Assembly (NCBI GenBank): GCA_022266195.1
Contig: WHVY01000001.1
Location: 16,988,001-17,052,000 of the forward strand
Length of the DNA: 64,000 nt
Direction: 5' to 3'
Origin: Tetranychus cinnabarinus
Lineage: Eukaryota > Arthropoda > Arachnida > Trombidiformes > Tetranychidae
Shown here: positions 60,721-64,000 of the stretch, piece after piece
Layout: the number at the start of each line of letters is the position of its first letter
How positions within the stretch are numbered: position 1 is the stretch's first letter
Program-made: the position numbers and the translations under genes
The notes under the pieces: model-generated
Seen by the model: the letters and a program-made list of their open reading frames with translations, nothing else
What the model was told of the DNA's origin: nothing
Database searches by the model: none

Positions 60721-63700
60721 ATGAAAGGCAAAAAATGATTTACCCAGTAAAAGGCTTATATTATCTTATGTTGTTTGGCAACAATTTTCAATCTTTTTCG
60801 AGTCCAACTTGCAAACTATTTTTTCACTTTCAATTTTTCAACATTTCCATCTTTTTTTGCTCCCTGTCATTCTGTCAACATTTTTGTTTGCCTTTCAACA
60901 GAATTTTTTGCCAGTTGAAAGTTGAACTTTGACAAAGAGTACAATAAAAAACAATGCTAACACACAAATTTTCATCTTGTTAAAGAGAAGCAAAAAGAGG
61001 CCAAAGAATGAAAATGTAAATATGATAAACTTGAAACGTAAGGAATGGATCAGCATTTTTTCCTCATTCGTCAACTCATACCATTTCAGGGTTGAGAATG
61101 GAAAAGTTGAGCAATCAAATTGAAAAGTTGAACAGAAAAAAAATAACAGATGAAAAGGCTAATTTTGAGTTCTTTTTATTCACAGTGTCTTCAATAATAA
61201 ATGGCGAAATAATATTACAAAATATTCTGGGAAACGCATTAAATTGAAATGATTATTTTCCAAACAAAACTTCACTAAATATTTCTTTTCCATCACGATT
61301 CGCCAAAAAACTAAAATGATTGGGTAAATCTATTAACTTGGAAATCAAGATTTCTTCCGAAGACTAACTTCAATGAAACAATTTCACTTTATTTTTGAAA
61401 CTTAACCCAAAGATTTTAAAAGTCTTACTCTTGGCGGAACCAGTCCTACTTTCACTTCACCTCTCTAAAGATGTTCATCAGCTCATTGCATGAAATTGCT
61501 GGCTGTCGATACAAAACCTTTGTAAGGTTTTATCGGTTATCTCATGAAAAGAGATCGTTTAAAGGTTGATTAAAACTCGATCTATTTGATCAGTTTTGAT
61601 ACTCCATCATTATCATTACTTGAAGAAAAAAGTTATTGCCTGATAGGAGAGAAAAAATTTACCTGAAACTTCATTCTCTCATTGAATAGCAGATGAAATG
61701 GCAAAATTTAAAGCCTTCAATCCTTAATAAATATAAGAGAATAATTGATTATGATGAATCGTTTTTTAGGCGCACATTTTTTATCCTCTTTCCATCACAA
61801 ATTCAACTCAACTGGCTGTTAATGTGACACTAAATTGATGAATTGAATGAATATATTGGTTAACATTTTGCATTTTTTCCCTTTCCTTTCCTCACTCTCC
61901 ATCATTCCCGTTTCGTAGCAGCCCAAGTCTTTTGCCTCTCTATCAATACTTTGATGAAGGTGTGTAAAGCCAAAGGTAAACCAATGAAAGCAAAAAATAA
62001 CTGATGAAGATGAGATGAAAAGTTTAACCAGATGAATGAGGTAAAAGCCAATAAGAAAAGATGAAGATGAGGGAAAAAACAGCAAGAAGAAGAGAAAAAA
62101 CAAAATCCTCGAAAACCTGGTTTACCAAATGATGGATCACATGGGATTACATGAATTCTCATGAATAAGGTGAAAGGTTGTGATGATAATTTTACTTTTT
62201 TGTGTTTTCCTTTCTTCTAATACTTTTTTTTATTACACTTTGCAATGCATCCATCACTGATATTGTTGCCGTGTTGAAGGATGGAAGCGCAAGCAAAGAG
62301 AAAGCAAAAACACTCGAACAAATTTTGCCGACAAAAATGTTGGCAACAGAATGGCGAAAATGAAAGGAAAAAATTGAAAAACCAAGAATGTTCCAAATGA
62401 AATGTTGCACTCTTTAGTGGCCAAAAATTTTGCATACCTTTCATTTTCTTGCTGACATTTACCATGATAGATGAGAAATAAAAGCCTTTTCCTTTCATCA
62501 TTCAGATTCTTGTTTAACCTCATTCAATAGTAAATCAAATTGATGATAAATTATCATTATTATTAGAAAGAAGAAGAAGAAGAAAAAAAGATTTTATTCT
62601 GACAGAAGCAACGCCAAATGTGATAATATTGAGAAGGAAAAAAAAGCCTCTTCAAATATAGAAATGATTAACATGGCGATAATGATTCAAGTATCCATTC
62701 AGTTTGCCAACAAAATAAACATTTGATTTGTCACAAATTCATCTTCTTTACATCATGAAAGTCATGAGAAAAAATGAGAGTTTCTTTTCTGTCCATCATT
62801 TTGTCATTGATTTTCAATAATTGCAAGTTAATTGCTCACACCTTTTCACCTTTTCATCACTTGATGCTCTCAGCTTTTCAGCATTTGAAAACTTTGCAAA
62901 TCTTCAAGTTTTTTAATGAATTTGACTTTTCAATGATTTCCTTTGAAAAAAAATATCGACAATTAAACAGGTTTTTGTGCAAATGTTTGGTTAAAAGTTC
63001 AAGTAAATATTGCAATGTCAATGAGTTTACTGAGTTTCATTGTGAGAAAGGAAGAGATGATGGATGATGACAGTTGAGTGTTCAATGATGATTTGTAAAA
63101 AAGCAATTAAATGACAGTGGATAAACACATGAGAATTCAATGGGAAAATGAATGTTGTCCATTCAATCAAATTCAACTTGAAAGTAAAACATCATTTTGA
63201 CATTTTTAAATGAAAATTTATACTCTTTTCTAGTCTGTCAAGTTAATCAATTTACTTGGTTTTATTGTACAAAATGAATGCTAATTGGAACGATGACTTT
63301 TCGAGTGAAAAAATGTATCCATTGTAAGCGAGTAAAGGTGATGAGAAGAGAGTATGTTCAAGGTTTACATGAAGCGAAATAGTTGGAAATGTTGGAAATG
63401 ATCATGTATATTGTTGAATTGAATAGGATGAGTTTGTTTTTTATGCTTCTCGATAAGTCAATGAGTGGAAGTGAATAGAATCCAATGAAAATAGAAAGGT
63501 TGAAATTCAAGTTTTCCAGGTTGCGATAATATTGGAAAGGCAAGGAGGAAACGAGAAAAGGATTTTTCTTCTTCAATGGAATTGCTTTTTATTATTATAA
63601 CTATCGCTCAGTTTTATATTTGTTTCAATTGTACAGAGACTATTGAGTCGTGCACATTGGAAGCATTGAGAAAGACAATGATGAGGATAAAGATGATGAA

Positions 63701-63832
63701 AGAAAGGTTTTTTATCAAGCAGAGAATAGAAAATAAATCTTTTATTTACCCGAAAATTTTACCGGAAGCTGGGAAAGAAAATGAAAGTTGGCGAAAATTT
63801 TTGGAAAATGGACTGACGTTTTGAGAACGAGG
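60721..63832. other. Non-coding region
   Basis: AT-rich sequence with poly-pyrimidine and GAAGAA-type tracts. Open frames (for example minus 61819-62523 and plus 62774-63067, 63576-63824) have biased composition. I see no protein family, RNA gene or long repeat here. Confidence 0.45.
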
Positions 63833-63840
63833 GTGAAATT

Positions 63841-63970
63841 GGCGACCACGGCAGGATGAAGTGTTCAACATTATCTGGTAGTCTCCATGCAATTGACTAA
63901 CCTAACTCAAAGACAGTATATCTTTAGGTAAGGCTGAGGTATGTTGATACTCATCCTGCCGTGGTCGCCA
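63841..63970. mobile_element. MITE-like element with terminal inverted repeats and short TSD
   Basis: The left terminus TGGCGACCACGGCAGGATGA (63840-63859) is an exact inverted copy of the right terminus (63951-63970). Weaker pairing continues inward (AACAT/ATGTT), giving roughly 30-bp TIRs around a core of about 70 bp. The sequence GTGAAATT flanks it on both sides (63833-63840 and 63972-63979), allowing a target-site duplication of 6-8 bp depending on where the TIR is taken to start. There is no ORF. Size, TIRs and TSD length suit a hAT-like non-autonomous element; superfamily assignment is inference. Confidence 0.88.
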
Positions 63971-64000
63971 AGTGAAATTTTCTTAAAGTTGAGGTGAATC

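Noticed and set aside
62106..62162. Minus-strand start MRIHVIPCDPSFG followed by a GTAAACC donor-like site
   Set aside because: No acceptor or continuing exon found, and no family match.
63576..63824. 82-residue ORF with a signal-peptide-like start
   Set aside because: Isolated, biased composition, next to a mobile element; hydrophobic starts arise often in AT-rich DNA.

Overview
The window is eukaryotic nuclear DNA. It is strongly AT-rich, with GT-AG introns, AATAAA-type poly(A) signals and widely spaced genes. CDC5L, FAM20, NPDC1, kyphoscoliosis-peptidase/hillarin, RNF4-type and NBAS-type proteins together indicate a metazoan, most plausibly an arthropod. Base composition and the mixture of tiny and huge introns would suit a mite, but that last step is inference. 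I see no rRNA, tRNA, CRISPR or prokaryotic-type operon.

Layout. 0-1.9 kb is a decayed duplicated zone. It holds a ~0.66 kb tandem duplication carrying two dead copies of a 65-codon exon, then a truncated copy of the membrane-protein gene that lies intact further right. 1.9-3.1 kb is an intronless gene for a free-standing Sec39 domain related to NBAS. 3.6-6.0 kb is a nine-exon gene for an unrecognised single-pass membrane glycoprotein. 6.8-7.9 kb is a three-exon RNF4-like SUMO-targeted ubiquitin ligase. 9.4-10.9 kb (minus) is an intronless secreted Gly/Cys/Ser-rich protein. 14.2-15.4 kb (minus) is an NPDC1/CAB-1 homologue, divergent from CDC5L at 16.6-19.1 kb (plus). 21.9-28.8 kb (plus) is a five-exon hillarin/KY transglutaminase-like gene. 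30.8-41.4 kb (minus) holds the seven 3'-most exons of a FAM20C-type secretory-pathway kinase; its 5' exons were not found and may lie to the right.

41.4-64 kb is mostly non-coding and probably largely FAM20 intron and/or intergenic DNA. It contains ATCGAT-rich repeat patches, two long inverted repeats (57.4 and 58.2 kb), a small frameshifted ORF between direct repeats (57.7 kb), one exon-like minus-strand ORF (60.5 kb), and a compact terminal-inverted-repeat element with a short target-site duplication at 63.8-64.0 kb.

The genes do not form one pathway. They cover splicing (CDC5L), SUMO-ubiquitin nuclear quality control (RNF4), ER-Golgi tethering (Sec39/NBAS), secretory-pathway phosphorylation (FAM20), cytoskeletal/junctional scaffolding (hillarin/KY) and neuronal membrane biology (NPDC1). 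The points most worth following are the solitary Sec39 gene, the unrecognised membrane glycoprotein with a dead relative beside it, the repeated QT motifs in the hillarin N-terminus, and the inverted-repeat elements near 57-58 and 64 kb.
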